The position numbers and the translations under genes are program-made. This document shows, in pieces, positions 8,325 to 16,043 of a stretch of 39,774 nucleotides of DNA (its first letter is position 1; every line of letters begins with the position of its first letter). Origin of the DNA: CAYZXL01 sp964482435 (lineage in GTDB: Bacteria; Auribacterota; JABMQX01); the NCBI GenBank assembly GCA_964482435.1, contig CAYZXL010000043.1, forward strand, positions 1 through 39,774. Direction: 5' to 3'. The notes beneath the pieces were generated by a model, which saw only the letters and a program-made list of their open reading frames with translations, was not told where the DNA came from and searched no databases.

Positions 8325-9491
8325 CTATTCTCGAACGCCGATGTAGAAAGCTTGCTCGGCGCATCTCCCATCAGTCATGTCCCGGAACACCGATTTCATC
8401 ATCCCTATGTCAATGTCCCGCCCGCCAAGACCGTAAATGTAATTGCTTATCTTCGCATTCGACTGACCGTAAAGCGCCGCGCGAATCTCCGAGAAGACTG
8501 GCCCGCCAATCGAATTCACTCCATCGGCTCTGTCCATCACGGCGATCCGCTTTGCATGGGCGAGCGCCAGGACAAGCTCCTCCGCCGGGAACGGCCGGAA
8601 CACCCGCAGCTTCAGCAGTCCGACCTTCTGACCAGCGCCCCGCAAGTCGTCCACTGCTGCCTTTGCCGTTCCGGCAGCCGAGCCGAGGCACACCATGATG
8701 TGGTCGGCGTCACGGGTGAAATACTCCTCGAAAAGGCCGCACTTTCGCCCGGACACTACCTCGTATTCCGAGGCGACCTTGAGGATAACGGGCTTGACGT
8801 TCCTCATCGCCTCGGCTTCCTGCCTCTTGTGCTCGAAGTAATAATCCTGGAGGTCAAGAGCACCGTACGTCACCGGATGGTCCACGTCGAGGAGAGGATG
8901 GTCGGCCGCGTACTCGCCGACGAAACCTTTCACTTCGTGGTCCCCCAAAATCTCCACTCGCTCGACCGTGTGGCTCAGAATGAACCCGTCGTAACAAACC
9001 ATCACCGGCAGAAGTGCGTTCTTGTCCTCGGCAATTCTCAGCGCCTGGATGACGTTGTCATAAACCTCCTGGCAGTTTTCGCAGTAAAGCTGAATCCAGC
9101 CGGTGTCTCTCGCTCCCATTGAATCGGAATGGTCGCAATGAATGTTGATTGGCGCGCTCAGAGCGCGGTTCACGAGCGGCATCACTATCGGCAACCGCAG
9201 CGCAGCCGCTATGTACATAATCTCCCACATCAGCGCCATCCCCTGCGAAGATGTAGCCGTCATTACCCGTGCACCCGCCGCTGAGGCGCCAACGCAAGCG
9301 CTCAAGGCGCTGTGCTCCGACTCCACAAGAATCAATTCCGTCGGCACTTTCCCGTCCGCGACGTATTCCGCGAACCTGTGCATCAGCTCCGTCTGTGGCG
9401 TGATTGGGTAAGCCGCAACAACATCGGGAGCAATCTGGCGCATGGCTTCCGCGCCTGCTTCATTTCCCGTAAGTGGCAAAACCTTGCTCAT
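8325..9491 (-). CDS. porA: 2-oxoacid:ferredoxin oxidoreductase, alpha subunit
   Basis: The 388-residue chain carries the pyrimidine-binding and transketolase C-terminal domains of a four-subunit oxidoreductase (usual PorA length about 390). Seen in order: the GNEAGAEAMRQ N-terminus, the AAYPITPQTELMHRF substrate-loop motif, VESEHSALSACVGASAAGAR and TATSSQGMALMWE. A region around residue 125 (NRALSAPINIHCDHSD) is typical of pyruvate-type enzymes. ATG 9491 was chosen because GGAGG precedes it by six bases; an earlier in-frame ATG lies in repeat DNA. Two cytoplasmic domains plus the other chains form the complex. The gap to porD upstream is filled by a heptad repeat (9511-9571). Confidence 0.92.
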   Translation of the reverse strand: MSKVLPLTGNEAGAEAMRQIAPDVVAAYPITPQTELMHRFAEYVADGKVPTELILVESEHSALSACVGASAAGARVMTATSSQGMALMWEIMYIAAALRLPIVMPLVNRALSAPINIHCDHSDSMGARDTGWIQLYCENCQEVYDNVIQALRIAEDKNALLPVMVCYDGFILSHTVERVEILGDHEVKGFVGEYAADHPLLDVDHPVTYGALDLQDYYFEHKRQEAEAMRNVKPVILKVASEYEVVSGRKCGLFEEYFTRDADHIMVCLGSAAGTAKAAVDDLRGAGQKVGLLKLRVFRPFPAEELVLALAHAKRIAVMDRADGVNSIGGPVFSEIRAALYGQSNAKISNYIYGLGGRDIDIGMMKSVFRDMTDGRCAEQAFYIGVRE

Positions 9492-9510
9492 GCTTCCTCC
9501 TGAATGTGGA

Positions 9511-9571
9511 AACCGCAGATGCACGCGGATGCACGCAGATGATCCGCGTTTATCTGCGTTAATCCGCGGTT
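9511..9571. repeat. Heptad repeat (CGCAGAT/CGCGGAT units) with imperfect dyad symmetry
   Basis: Units such as ACGCGGAT, ACGCAGAT and their complements are stacked over about 60 bases, and the outer ends AACCGC and GCGGTT are complementary, so the RNA could fold into a long imperfect hairpin. It starts right at the porD stop codon and ends before the porA ribosome binding site, so it sits inside the operon and could tune relative expression or RNA decay. Confidence 0.65.
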
Positions 9572-9919
9572 CTATTTCAGTTCCTCCTTGGCTTCCTCGA
9601 CGAGTTTAATTCCGCGTTCATCTGCCTTGACCTTGTCCTTTTCGGTCTCGAGAACCATTTCTATCGCATCCACCGGGCAGATTTCCGCGCATAGCCCGCA
9701 CCCTTTGCAGTGCTGGTAGTCGTAGCCCTTCATCTCTTCATCTTCTGCGTAGATGCTGGAATCGGGACAGACAAGCCAGCACCTCATGCAGTTGATGCAC
9801 TTCGTTTTATCCACCACGGGTCGGAACGTCCGCCATGACCCGGTCTCATATTCCTCCGAGTTACCGCCCTGGAGAATCTTTCCTCCTATAGGGAGTTCCC
9901 TCCAACCTTTCTCAGGCAT
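9572..9919 (-). CDS. porD: 2-oxoacid:ferredoxin oxidoreductase, delta subunit (2x[4Fe-4S])
   Basis: This is the small iron-sulfur subunit, 115 residues, that carries electrons from the TPP site to external ferredoxin. Two classic cluster motifs are seen: CINCMRCWLVCP and CKGCGLCAEICP, each CxxCxxCxxxCP, giving two [4Fe-4S] clusters. The segment GWRELPIGGKI...TGSWRTFRPV in front is characteristic of PorD. Its ATG overlaps the end of porC by eight bases, so the two are translationally coupled. The C-terminal tail is Lys/Glu-rich helix. Confidence 0.95.
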   Translation of the reverse strand: MPEKGWRELPIGGKILQGGNSEEYETGSWRTFRPVVDKTKCINCMRCWLVCPDSSIYAEDEEMKGYDYQHCKGCGLCAEICPVDAIEMVLETEKDKVKADERGIKLVEEAKEELK

Positions 9920-10499
9920 TTTCGCTTTTCACCTCCTCGTATGCGCGGTTGATCGCTTTGACGTTCTTTTCAACAACGTCCTTCCCGAACTTCCCGGAAA
10001 AACTCTGCCTCAGTCCCCCGATGACGTGGTCGAGCTTCACCAACCCTGTAACCTTCACGAGCGCGCCAACCATCGGCATGTTCGGAATCGGCCGCCCCAG
10101 CTCCTGAAGAGCTATCGTCGTGGCATCTATCGTGTACAGTTTGTGCCCCTGAATCCCGTATAGCTTCCTCGCTTCTTGAGGGCTCAGTTGCGTGTTGATG
10201 AGGATTATCCCTTCTTCTAACAGCCCCTCCAGGACGTTCACAGGCCCGATCAGCGTCGGGTCAACGATCGCCACTATGTTCGGCTCGTAAACCGCCGAAT
10301 GGAGCTTGATCGGCTCGGAGCTCACCCGGGTGTAGCTCCTCATCGGCGCGCCAGACCTCTCGGGCCCGTATTCCGGAAAAGCCTGGCTGTACTTTCCTTC
10401 CGAAATGGCAACCTGCGTGAAGAAGTCCGCGGCGGTCTTCGCGCCCTGCCCTCCACGAGAATGCCACCTCATCTGAACCATCTGTCCTCTTTCGACCAT
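9912..10499 (-). CDS. porC: 2-oxoacid:ferredoxin oxidoreductase, gamma subunit
   Basis: The gamma chain (195 residues from this start) forms the CoA-side domain of the complex. The family signature MRWHSRGGQGAKTAADFF is near the N-terminus, followed by the FPEYGPERSGAPMRSYTRVS loop that is nearly invariant in PorC. I picked ATG 10499 because GGAGG lies ten bases in front; ATG 10481 (AGAGG in front) is also possible. Longer upstream frames run into promoter DNA. It is the first gene of porCDAB, with a leader of about 120 bases from the promoter at 10627-10655. Confidence 0.93.
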   Translation of the reverse strand: MVERGQMVQMRWHSRGGQGAKTAADFFTQVAISEGKYSQAFPEYGPERSGAPMRSYTRVSSEPIKLHSAVYEPNIVAIVDPTLIGPVNVLEGLLEEGIILINTQLSPQEARKLYGIQGHKLYTIDATTIALQELGRPIPNMPMVGALVKVTGLVKLDHVIGGLRQSFSGKFGKDVVEKNVKAINRAYEEVKSENA

Positions 10500-10626
10500 C
10501 CGAGTCGTTCCTCCATTGTGCTTTGTCGCTGGCCCTTGTGCTCTGCCCAGCACCGTTTGCCCGCCGGGCTGCGTCAAACCAAAACCGCAGCCTCTCAGCC
10601 GGCGCGAAAGACCAAAATATTGCGTT

Positions 10627-10655
10627 AATATACCACACTCGCCGTCGCGTTGGAA
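10627..10655 (-). promoter_or_regulatory. Promoter of porCDAB (extended -10)
   Basis: On the minus strand TTCCAA, 17 bases, then TATATT, with TGG directly before the -10 (an extended -10, TGnTATATT). The start point would be about 10620. The -35 matches the consensus at only three positions, which the extended -10 can make up for. Confidence 0.5.
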
Positions 10656-10838
10656 CTATCAACCCGGAAATTCTTACCGGGAAGCCCTCGCCTCGTCCAG
10701 CCTTCCGCTCGGCCACGCAAGGCGTGCTCCTTTGCGTCCTTCGCGCCTTTGCGAGAGCCCTCCCTGCCAGCCGCGTAGCGGTTATTTTCGGGCCAGAGTC
10801 TCCACTCCACCATGCCGGTCCGTCGCATCGTCCTGCCC

Positions 10839-11834
10839 TCACGCGAACTCGCGCAAGCGCTCAAACTCAACCAGTCTCTCAAAGTCGAACAACGCCCCCA
10901 TCGCGACGCTAACCGTTTCGACCCCCTCCTCCTCACATGCCGCGAGGGGGTTCAGCCCTGCCAGGACTATCATCCCGGTTCGTCCTTCGCTCACCGGTAT
11001 GTCGAGCAAGGGCTGCCCCGGCTTCCCAATCATGATGATTGCACCAAGCCCGATCTCCAGCAGCTTCTTCCGCAGCTTCTCCGCCTCGTGCAGCGCCGCC
11101 GAAGGAATCTCTCGAAAACTCGCCCCGATGACCCCGTTTCCGGTGCTCACCACTTTACCCACCGTCGTCATTTTTCCCTTGATAAATATCTCCAGCGGGT
11201 CGAGAGTCGTGCCATCGTAATTGATTAGCTGCGTGAACCGAACGGGCTTCCGGTTTCTCATTTCAAGCAGCCCGCCAAACCTCGACGCCACCGGAATGCC
11301 GGCCTTCAGAAAGATGCCGTTAATGGTCACGCTGCATACAGTCCCAATCGCTATCCTGCCTTCAGGCACGACAAAATCCCCGAGTTCCTTACCGCCCTGC
11401 TCGAAAGCCACAAAGCGGCCCATCCCCAGCCCGGCTTCAAACACCGGCACAATCCGCCCCATCGCAAACGGAGCGTGCTCCGCCCCGAACGTCGAAATGT
11501 TCAAAATGATGCTCCCGGACAACCGACTCAAGGAAAAACTCATCCGGAACGAGAGTTCATCAATCTTCGACACAACCAAACCCAGCTTTTCAATAACGAA
11601 AGAGTCCGCCACCTCCCTCGCTCCGGCCTGAGTGATTACTCGACCACGCCTCCCGACCTTTTTCGTGAATCCTTTCCGGTCCGTCCACGCCAGGTAGTGC
11701 CGCACGGTCCTCTGGCTGAGATTAAGCCCGTAGGCCTGGATTTCCCTGGCGATGCGCGTCGCACCCACGGGCTTCTTCCGGCCTTGCAACGCCCCGAGGA
11801 TAGCCATGACAGTTTTCTTAGTTTTTTCCTGCAC
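10839..11834 (-). CDS. nrpR: NrpR-like transcriptional regulator (winged helix + DUF128)
   Basis: The 331-residue protein has an N-terminal winged helix (residues about 5-75, with NLSQRTVRHYLAWTDRKGF as recognition region) and one NrpR/DUF128 effector domain (about 85-320). In Methanococcus, NrpR represses nitrogen-assimilation genes and lets go on binding 2-oxoglutarate; the archaeal protein often has two such domains and this one has a single copy. The start is a GTG at 11834, with AAGGAGG nine bases in front; an in-frame extension to 12041 would run through the promoter. It is transcribed away from gdhA, and the shared 300-base interval contains repeated GGCAATTC sites, so regulation of gdhA and of itself is the obvious guess. 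The next genes on its strand, after 340 bases, are porCDAB. Confidence 0.85.
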   Translation of the reverse strand: MQEKTKKTVMAILGALQGRKKPVGATRIAREIQAYGLNLSQRTVRHYLAWTDRKGFTKKVGRRGRVITQAGAREVADSFVIEKLGLVVSKIDELSFRMSFSLSRLSGSIILNISTFGAEHAPFAMGRIVPVFEAGLGMGRFVAFEQGGKELGDFVVPEGRIAIGTVCSVTINGIFLKAGIPVASRFGGLLEMRNRKPVRFTQLINYDGTTLDPLEIFIKGKMTTVGKVVSTGNGVIGASFREIPSAALHEAEKLRKKLLEIGLGAIIMIGKPGQPLLDIPVSEGRTGMIVLAGLNPLAACEEEGVETVSVAMGALFDFERLVEFERLREFA

Positions 11835-11852
11835 GATTTTCCCTCCTTGATA

Positions 11853-11939
11853 GGCAATCTTGTCGCAATTCTGCCATAACCGGGCGCCTGGTGGAAACAA
11901 AAATAAGGCAATTCTGCCGATTTTCCCGTTAGCGGAAAA
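11853..11939. promoter_or_regulatory. Cluster of putative NrpR operator sites
   Basis: GCAATTC occurs at 11865-11871 and 11908-11914, and GGCAATC at 11853-11859. The second lies in the dyad GGCA-ATTC-TGCC (11907-11918). An adjacent inverted repeat, TTTTCC-N7-GGAAAA, occupies 11921-11939, just before the gdhA -35. The Methanococcus NrpR operator is a GGAA/TTCC dyad, which the last element resembles only in reversed order. The left sites lie within 35 bases of the nrpR start and could be autoregulatory. Confidence 0.5.
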
Positions 11940-11954
11940 ATGCCGATTTTTGTA

Positions 11955-11983
11955 TTGACAGACCCGCGTGCTCCTCTTATTAT
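11955..11983 (+). promoter_or_regulatory. Promoter of gdhA
   Basis: TTGACA (11955-11960), exactly 17 bases, TATTAT (11978-11983): an almost ideal sigma-70 promoter. Transcription would start near 11990, giving a leader of about 145 bases that contains the palindrome at 12030-12047. Such a strong core promoter is best explained if a repressor controls it. Confidence 0.75.
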
Positions 11984-12029
11984 TTCGCGGAATATGGCGG
12001 CGGGGGTGCCGGCGTATTATCCCCGAATA

Positions 12030-12047
12030 AAGGCAATTCATTGCCTT
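12030..12047. promoter_or_regulatory. Perfect 18-bp palindrome, probable gdhA operator
   Basis: AAGGCAAT-TC-ATTGCCTT is a perfect dyad about 40 bases downstream of the predicted gdhA start point. It contains the same GCAATTC core as the two sites by nrpR. Its place suggests a roadblock or repression site bound by the divergent NrpR-like regulator. Confidence 0.6.
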
Positions 12048-12133
12048 ACTGTGCGATGCCGCACGATGGTCGGCCCCGGCCTAACCTCCCGCCCAGTCCT
12101 GGAAACCCACTCACGAGTCCCGACGGAGGAAAA

Positions 12134-13468
12134 ATGGTCAACGTAGCCGAAATGATGGACCGGGTCGTAAGGAGGAATCCCGCCGAACCGGAATTTCACC
12201 AGGCTGTTCATGAAGTCCTGACTTCTATCGAGCCTGTTCTCCAGAGACGTCCCGAATACGTCACCGCAAAAATCTTCGACCGGATCGTCGAGCCGGAAAG
12301 GCAGTTGATGTTCCGCGTGCCCTGGCAGGACGATGACGGAGAGGTTCATGTCAACCGCGGCTTCCGGGTTGAGTTCAGCAGCGCCATCGGCCCTTACAAG
12401 GGGGGGCTCAGATTTCACCCCTCCGTCAACCTCGGCATCATCAAATTCCTCGGCTTCGAGCAAATCTTCAAGAACGCCCTCACCGGCCTCGCCATGGGCG
12501 GTGGAAAGGGAGGGTCCGACTTCGACCCCAAAGGGAAGTCCGATGCCGAGGTCATGCGGTTCTGCCAGAGTTTCATGACTGAGCTGACGCGGCATATCAG
12601 CGCCGACACCGACGTCCCCGCCGGCGACATTGGAGTCGGGCGCCGCGAGATCGGCTTCATGTTCGGTCAGTACAAGCGAATGAAGAACGTCTTCGAGGGC
12701 GTCCTCACCGGGAAAGGACTGAACTGGGGCGGAAGCCTCGTTCGCACAGAAGCCACCGGCTACGGTCTCGTCTATTTCCTCGGGGAGATGCTTCGCTCAA
12801 AGGGCGAGACCATTGAGGGGATGACCGTCATCAGCTCCGGTTCCGGAAACGCTTCCATATATGCCGTCGAGAAATGCCACCAACTCGGCGCTAAGGTCGT
12901 AGCCATGAGCGACTCGAACGGTTACATTCACGACCCCGAAGGCATAGACCTCGACGCCGTCAAGCGGATCAAGGAAGTCGAGCGCGGCAGAATCAAGGAT
13001 TACCTCAAATGTCGTCCCCACGCAAAATACTACGACGGCTGGAAAGGCATCTGGTCCATCAAGGCGGACATCGCCCTTCCGAACGCCACCCAGAACGAAA
13101 TTGACAAAGAAGCCGCCCAGACGCTCGTCAAGAACGGGGTCGTCGCCGTCGCCGAGGGCGCTAACATGCCTTCCACTCCGGAGGCCGTTGACATCTTCTT
13201 GAAGTCGGGTGTCCCTTTCGGGCCAGCAAAAGCCGCGAACGCCGGCGGCGTGGCCGTCTCCGGCCTCGAAATGGCCCAGAACAGCCAGCGGGTTTCCTGG
13301 ACCTTCCAGCAAACCGACGACATGCTCAAAAACATCATGCACAACATCTACGTCAGCGCAAGCGAGGCAGCCGACGAGTACGGTTGCCCCGGAAACCTCG
13401 TCGTGGGTGCGAACATCGCTGGCTTCATCAAAGTCGCTGATGCGATGCTCGACCAGGGCCTTGTCTGA
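12134..13468 (+). CDS. gdhA: NADP-type glutamate dehydrogenase
   Basis: The 444-residue enzyme interconverts glutamate with 2-oxoglutarate plus ammonia and is a hexamer in the cytoplasm; length matches the small GdhA class (E. coli 447). Conserved sites visible: FSSAIGPYKGGLRFHPSVN with the substrate Lys, GGGKGGSDFDPKG with the catalytic Lys, VPAGDIGVGRREIGFM, and the Rossmann segment VISSGSGNASIYA. I place the start at ATG 12134, with GGAGG five bases before it and the MVNVAEMM N-terminus; the frame stays open back to 12041 but that stretch is operator and leader. It is a single-gene unit behind the promoter at 11955. The divergent nrpR-like gene and the palindromes suggest control by nitrogen status, i.e. 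2-oxoglutarate. Confidence 0.96.
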   Translation: MVNVAEMMDRVVRRNPAEPEFHQAVHEVLTSIEPVLQRRPEYVTAKIFDRIVEPERQLMFRVPWQDDDGEVHVNRGFRVEFSSAIGPYKGGLRFHPSVNLGIIKFLGFEQIFKNALTGLAMGGGKGGSDFDPKGKSDAEVMRFCQSFMTELTRHISADTDVPAGDIGVGRREIGFMFGQYKRMKNVFEGVLTGKGLNWGGSLVRTEATGYGLVYFLGEMLRSKGETIEGMTVISSGSGNASIYAVEKCHQLGAKVVAMSDSNGYIHDPEGIDLDAVKRIKEVERGRIKDYLKCRPHAKYYDGWKGIWSIKADIALPNATQNEIDKEAAQTLVKNGVVAVAEGANMPSTPEAVDIFLKSGVPFGPAKAANAGGVAVSGLEMAQNSQRVSWTFQQTDDMLKNIMHNIYVSASEAADEYGCPGNLVVGANIAGFIKVADAMLDQGLV

Positions 13469-13644
13469 TCCACAGGCAAGGGGACTCCATGGTTGCACTG
13501 GATGCCGAGCGAGTGCCTCAACCTGTGCAAAGAGCGCATGTCTCCACGAAGGACCGGGTGTGCGGGTCCCTCGTGGCGTTTGGCGAAGCAGGGAATCTCG
13601 CGCTGGATGCGCTCTCGGAAGTTCCTCGCCCCAATTCCTCGTTC

Positions 13645-15945
13645 TTACCTTCGTTGGCTCCCCGCGCTTTTCCCTTCCAAAAGGATAGCCTCTCTCTGGT
13701 ATTCGTACATCGTCAGGAGCGATAGAAGCCACGCAAGCGTGGATTCTGCTCCCTGGTTTTCGTTCGCCCTGTCCGGATGAAGCCCATCGCGACAGCCGCC
13801 AGTCGTGTGGTCATACAGAGCGACCCGGAGGTCGTTCCGCCCCAAAAACCATTCAAAGCACCGGCGTGCCTCCTTCAGCCATCGCTCGTCCCCTGTAGCG
13901 CGCAGTGCCTCCACGCACGCCTCCGCCATTGATTGAGCCTCGATTGGCTGCTGGTCAAAACGGGCTTTCTTCCCGCCTTTCCGATACCATCCTTTCGTCC
14001 CCACCGGCGAGAAGCATCCGTCCTCCCCCGTCTGGATGCGAGCCAGCCACTCGAGAGAGCGCAGCCCCATCTCCGTCATCTCCGGCCGTCGGAGTGCGCG
14101 ACCCGCCAAAATTAGCCCCTGAGGAAGCCTCGGGTTCGCGTATGAAAGAATTCTCTCCGGCCACGGCCACTCACCAGTCGCATGTTCCTTGAACTGGCTG
14201 TACAGGCGGTTCGCGAGAATCCCAAGCATTCGCCGTGCTTCCGGGTCATCGTAAGTGTTCGTGTAATGGCGGACTCCGAGTATCAGAAACGCCCATGCAC
14301 GAGGAGAAGCAAAACCTTCCACCGCCCGGAGCCCCTGCCCGAACAACTCCACCGATAACCCGACCTGCCCCCTGTTCTCTGAAAATGACGCTGTCACCCC
14401 CAGCGCCCACATCGCTCGCGCATGGCTATCCTCCGGCCCTCTCCTCTCCGTCCATCTCCGGTCGTAAGTCATCGCGTTGCGAAACCGGCCATTCTGCTCG
14501 TTGAAGGCATGCCGCAGAAAGCTCAAATACTGCCCAGTAAGCATATCGAGCGATTGGTCCTGCGGCAGAAACCTTGCTGCCATCACTGCTGACACCAAAG
14601 CGCGGGCATTGTCGTCTGTGCAGTAGCCGCGGGCCCTGTCCGGCACGGCGAATTTCGCGTGCTCGATCATCCCGACGTCGTCCGTCATCGTCCGCAGATG
14701 ACCGAGGTTAATCTCCGGCAGTTCCTCGTAGTCAGAACCGAGGCTGCGCGAGCGACCAGCCGCGCCGGATGCATTCTGGAAATCCTCCTTCGCCTCCGCA
14801 AAAACCCTCAGGTACTCTCGCGCGACCTCGTTCCAGACCATGTTCCGTGAGAAATCGTACGCCCGCTTCCTCATCGCTTCTCGCTCACTCTCATTATCAA
14901 ACAAGTCAATGCACTGACACGCGACATCTTCAGGGCTTCGAAACGGCACGAGCCGCCCGCGTCCTTCCGCCAGCATCTCCTCCGCATACCAGAACCGCGT
15001 CGAAACGATTGCCCTGCCGGTCCCCATCGCGTAGGCGAGCGTCCCCGAAACAGTGTGTGCCTCGTTGACGTACGGCATCGCGCACACGTCCGCCGCTCCC
15101 AGAAATGCGGACAGCTCGTCCAGCTCCACGAACCGGTTCTCGAAGCGAACGTGCTCCCCCACGCCCCGTTCCACCGCTTGCCTCTGAAGACCCAGACGAT
15201 ATTCTTCCCCGAAAACCCTCGCCACTCGCGGGTGCGTTACTCCCAGAACAATCAGAAGCACGTCTGGATGTTTCTCGACAATTCGCGGCAGAGCCGCAAT
15301 CATATCCTCGATTCCCTTCCCCGGAGAAAGCAGCCCGAACGTCAAAATGGCTTTTCGCCCCACAAGCCCAAAGCGTTGTTTGTGATGCTCCGTTCCGGCA
15401 AATGGCACATCGGGTGCGCCGTGGGGAATCAGGACGATTTTCGACTCCGGCACTCCATATATTTCTCTCAGAAACGTACCAGCTCTTTCGCTCATCACCA
15501 CAGCGCGCTCCGAAAGCCTCCCAAGCTCGGTCAAAGTAATGCGCTGTTCCTCGGTCGGCTCTTTCAGCACCGTATGCAGCGCGGCCACGACCGGCACCTC
15601 AAGCTCCCGAAGAAGGACCAGAATGTAGCTCCCCGTGTCCCCGCCAAAAATTCCGTACTCGTGCTGCACGCACACCGCGTCAAACTGATTCGCGTTCAGG
15701 TAGTCCGCCGCCAGGCGATAGTCGGCCAGCTTTCTTTCCCCGACTTCAGACCGCACCGTCGCTGGATACCGATAACCTTGAGGGAAGTCATTGACGGCCA
15801 CCGCGACCACTTCCGTGTCTGGTGCTTTGCATGCCATGCCCTCGCACAAGCGTGTAGTGAAAGTCGCGATTCCGCATCGCCGCGGCAGGTACGTGCCGAC
15901 GACAGCAACCTTTTTCAGGGACTGGAATTGTGCTGGTTGACTCAT
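13645..15945 (-). CDS. GT4 glycosyltransferase fused to an alpha/alpha-toroid domain
   Basis: The 766-residue protein has two parts. Residues about 10-395 are a GT-B fold retaining glycosyltransferase of family 4: GTYLPRRCGIATFT at the front, the PHGAPDVPF and TFGLLSPGKGIEDMI donor-site region and an EAHTVSGTLAYAMGTGRAIV motif with the conserved acidic residue. Residues about 420-755 are helical with repeated Trp/Leu-rich segments (HARAMWALGV, PRAWAFLILG, QGLILAGRAL, AQSMAEACVEAL) that look like an (alpha/alpha)6 barrel, as in glycosidases and phosphorylases of oligomannan metabolism. This suggests synthesis or remodelling of a beta-mannan or other glycan from nucleotide sugars. It is third in a minus-strand group after fmdB-like and dacZ-like genes. 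The ribosome binding site is weak (GGGGTGG). Confidence 0.85.
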   Translation of the reverse strand: MSQPAQFQSLKKVAVVGTYLPRRCGIATFTTRLCEGMACKAPDTEVVAVAVNDFPQGYRYPATVRSEVGERKLADYRLAADYLNANQFDAVCVQHEYGIFGGDTGSYILVLLRELEVPVVAALHTVLKEPTEEQRITLTELGRLSERAVVMSERAGTFLREIYGVPESKIVLIPHGAPDVPFAGTEHHKQRFGLVGRKAILTFGLLSPGKGIEDMIAALPRIVEKHPDVLLIVLGVTHPRVARVFGEEYRLGLQRQAVERGVGEHVRFENRFVELDELSAFLGAADVCAMPYVNEAHTVSGTLAYAMGTGRAIVSTRFWYAEEMLAEGRGRLVPFRSPEDVACQCIDLFDNESEREAMRKRAYDFSRNMVWNEVAREYLRVFAEAKEDFQNASGAAGRSRSLGSDYEELPEINLGHLRTMTDDVGMIEHAKFAVPDRARGYCTDDNARALVSAVMAARFLPQDQSLDMLTGQYLSFLRHAFNEQNGRFRNAMTYDRRWTERRGPEDSHARAMWALGVTASFSENRGQVGLSVELFGQGLRAVEGFASPRAWAFLILGVRHYTNTYDDPEARRMLGILANRLYSQFKEHATGEWPWPERILSYANPRLPQGLILAGRALRRPEMTEMGLRSLEWLARIQTGEDGCFSPVGTKGWYRKGGKKARFDQQPIEAQSMAEACVEALRATGDERWLKEARRCFEWFLGRNDLRVALYDHTTGGCRDGLHPDRANENQGAESTLAWLLSLLTMYEYQREAILLEGKSAGSQRR

Positions 15946-16043
15946 CTTGCCACCCCAGGGGTATTCTCCCCCCGCAAGGCGACTCCTTGATTTATCGAGC
16001 GAGACTCCCCGTGGCGCCGCACCACGAACCGCTCCATGAGGTT

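Noticed and set aside
7235..10499. A split oxidoreductase with missing subunits
   Set aside because: All four subunits (gamma, delta, alpha, beta) are present and full length.
11835..12041. 69-residue N-terminal extension of the NrpR-like protein
   Set aside because: It would run through the gdhA promoter and the palindromes; the GTG at 11834 has a proper ribosome binding site and begins the winged helix directly.
12797..13732. A 311-codon minus-strand frame over gdhA
   Set aside because: Shadow of glutamate dehydrogenase on the opposite strand.
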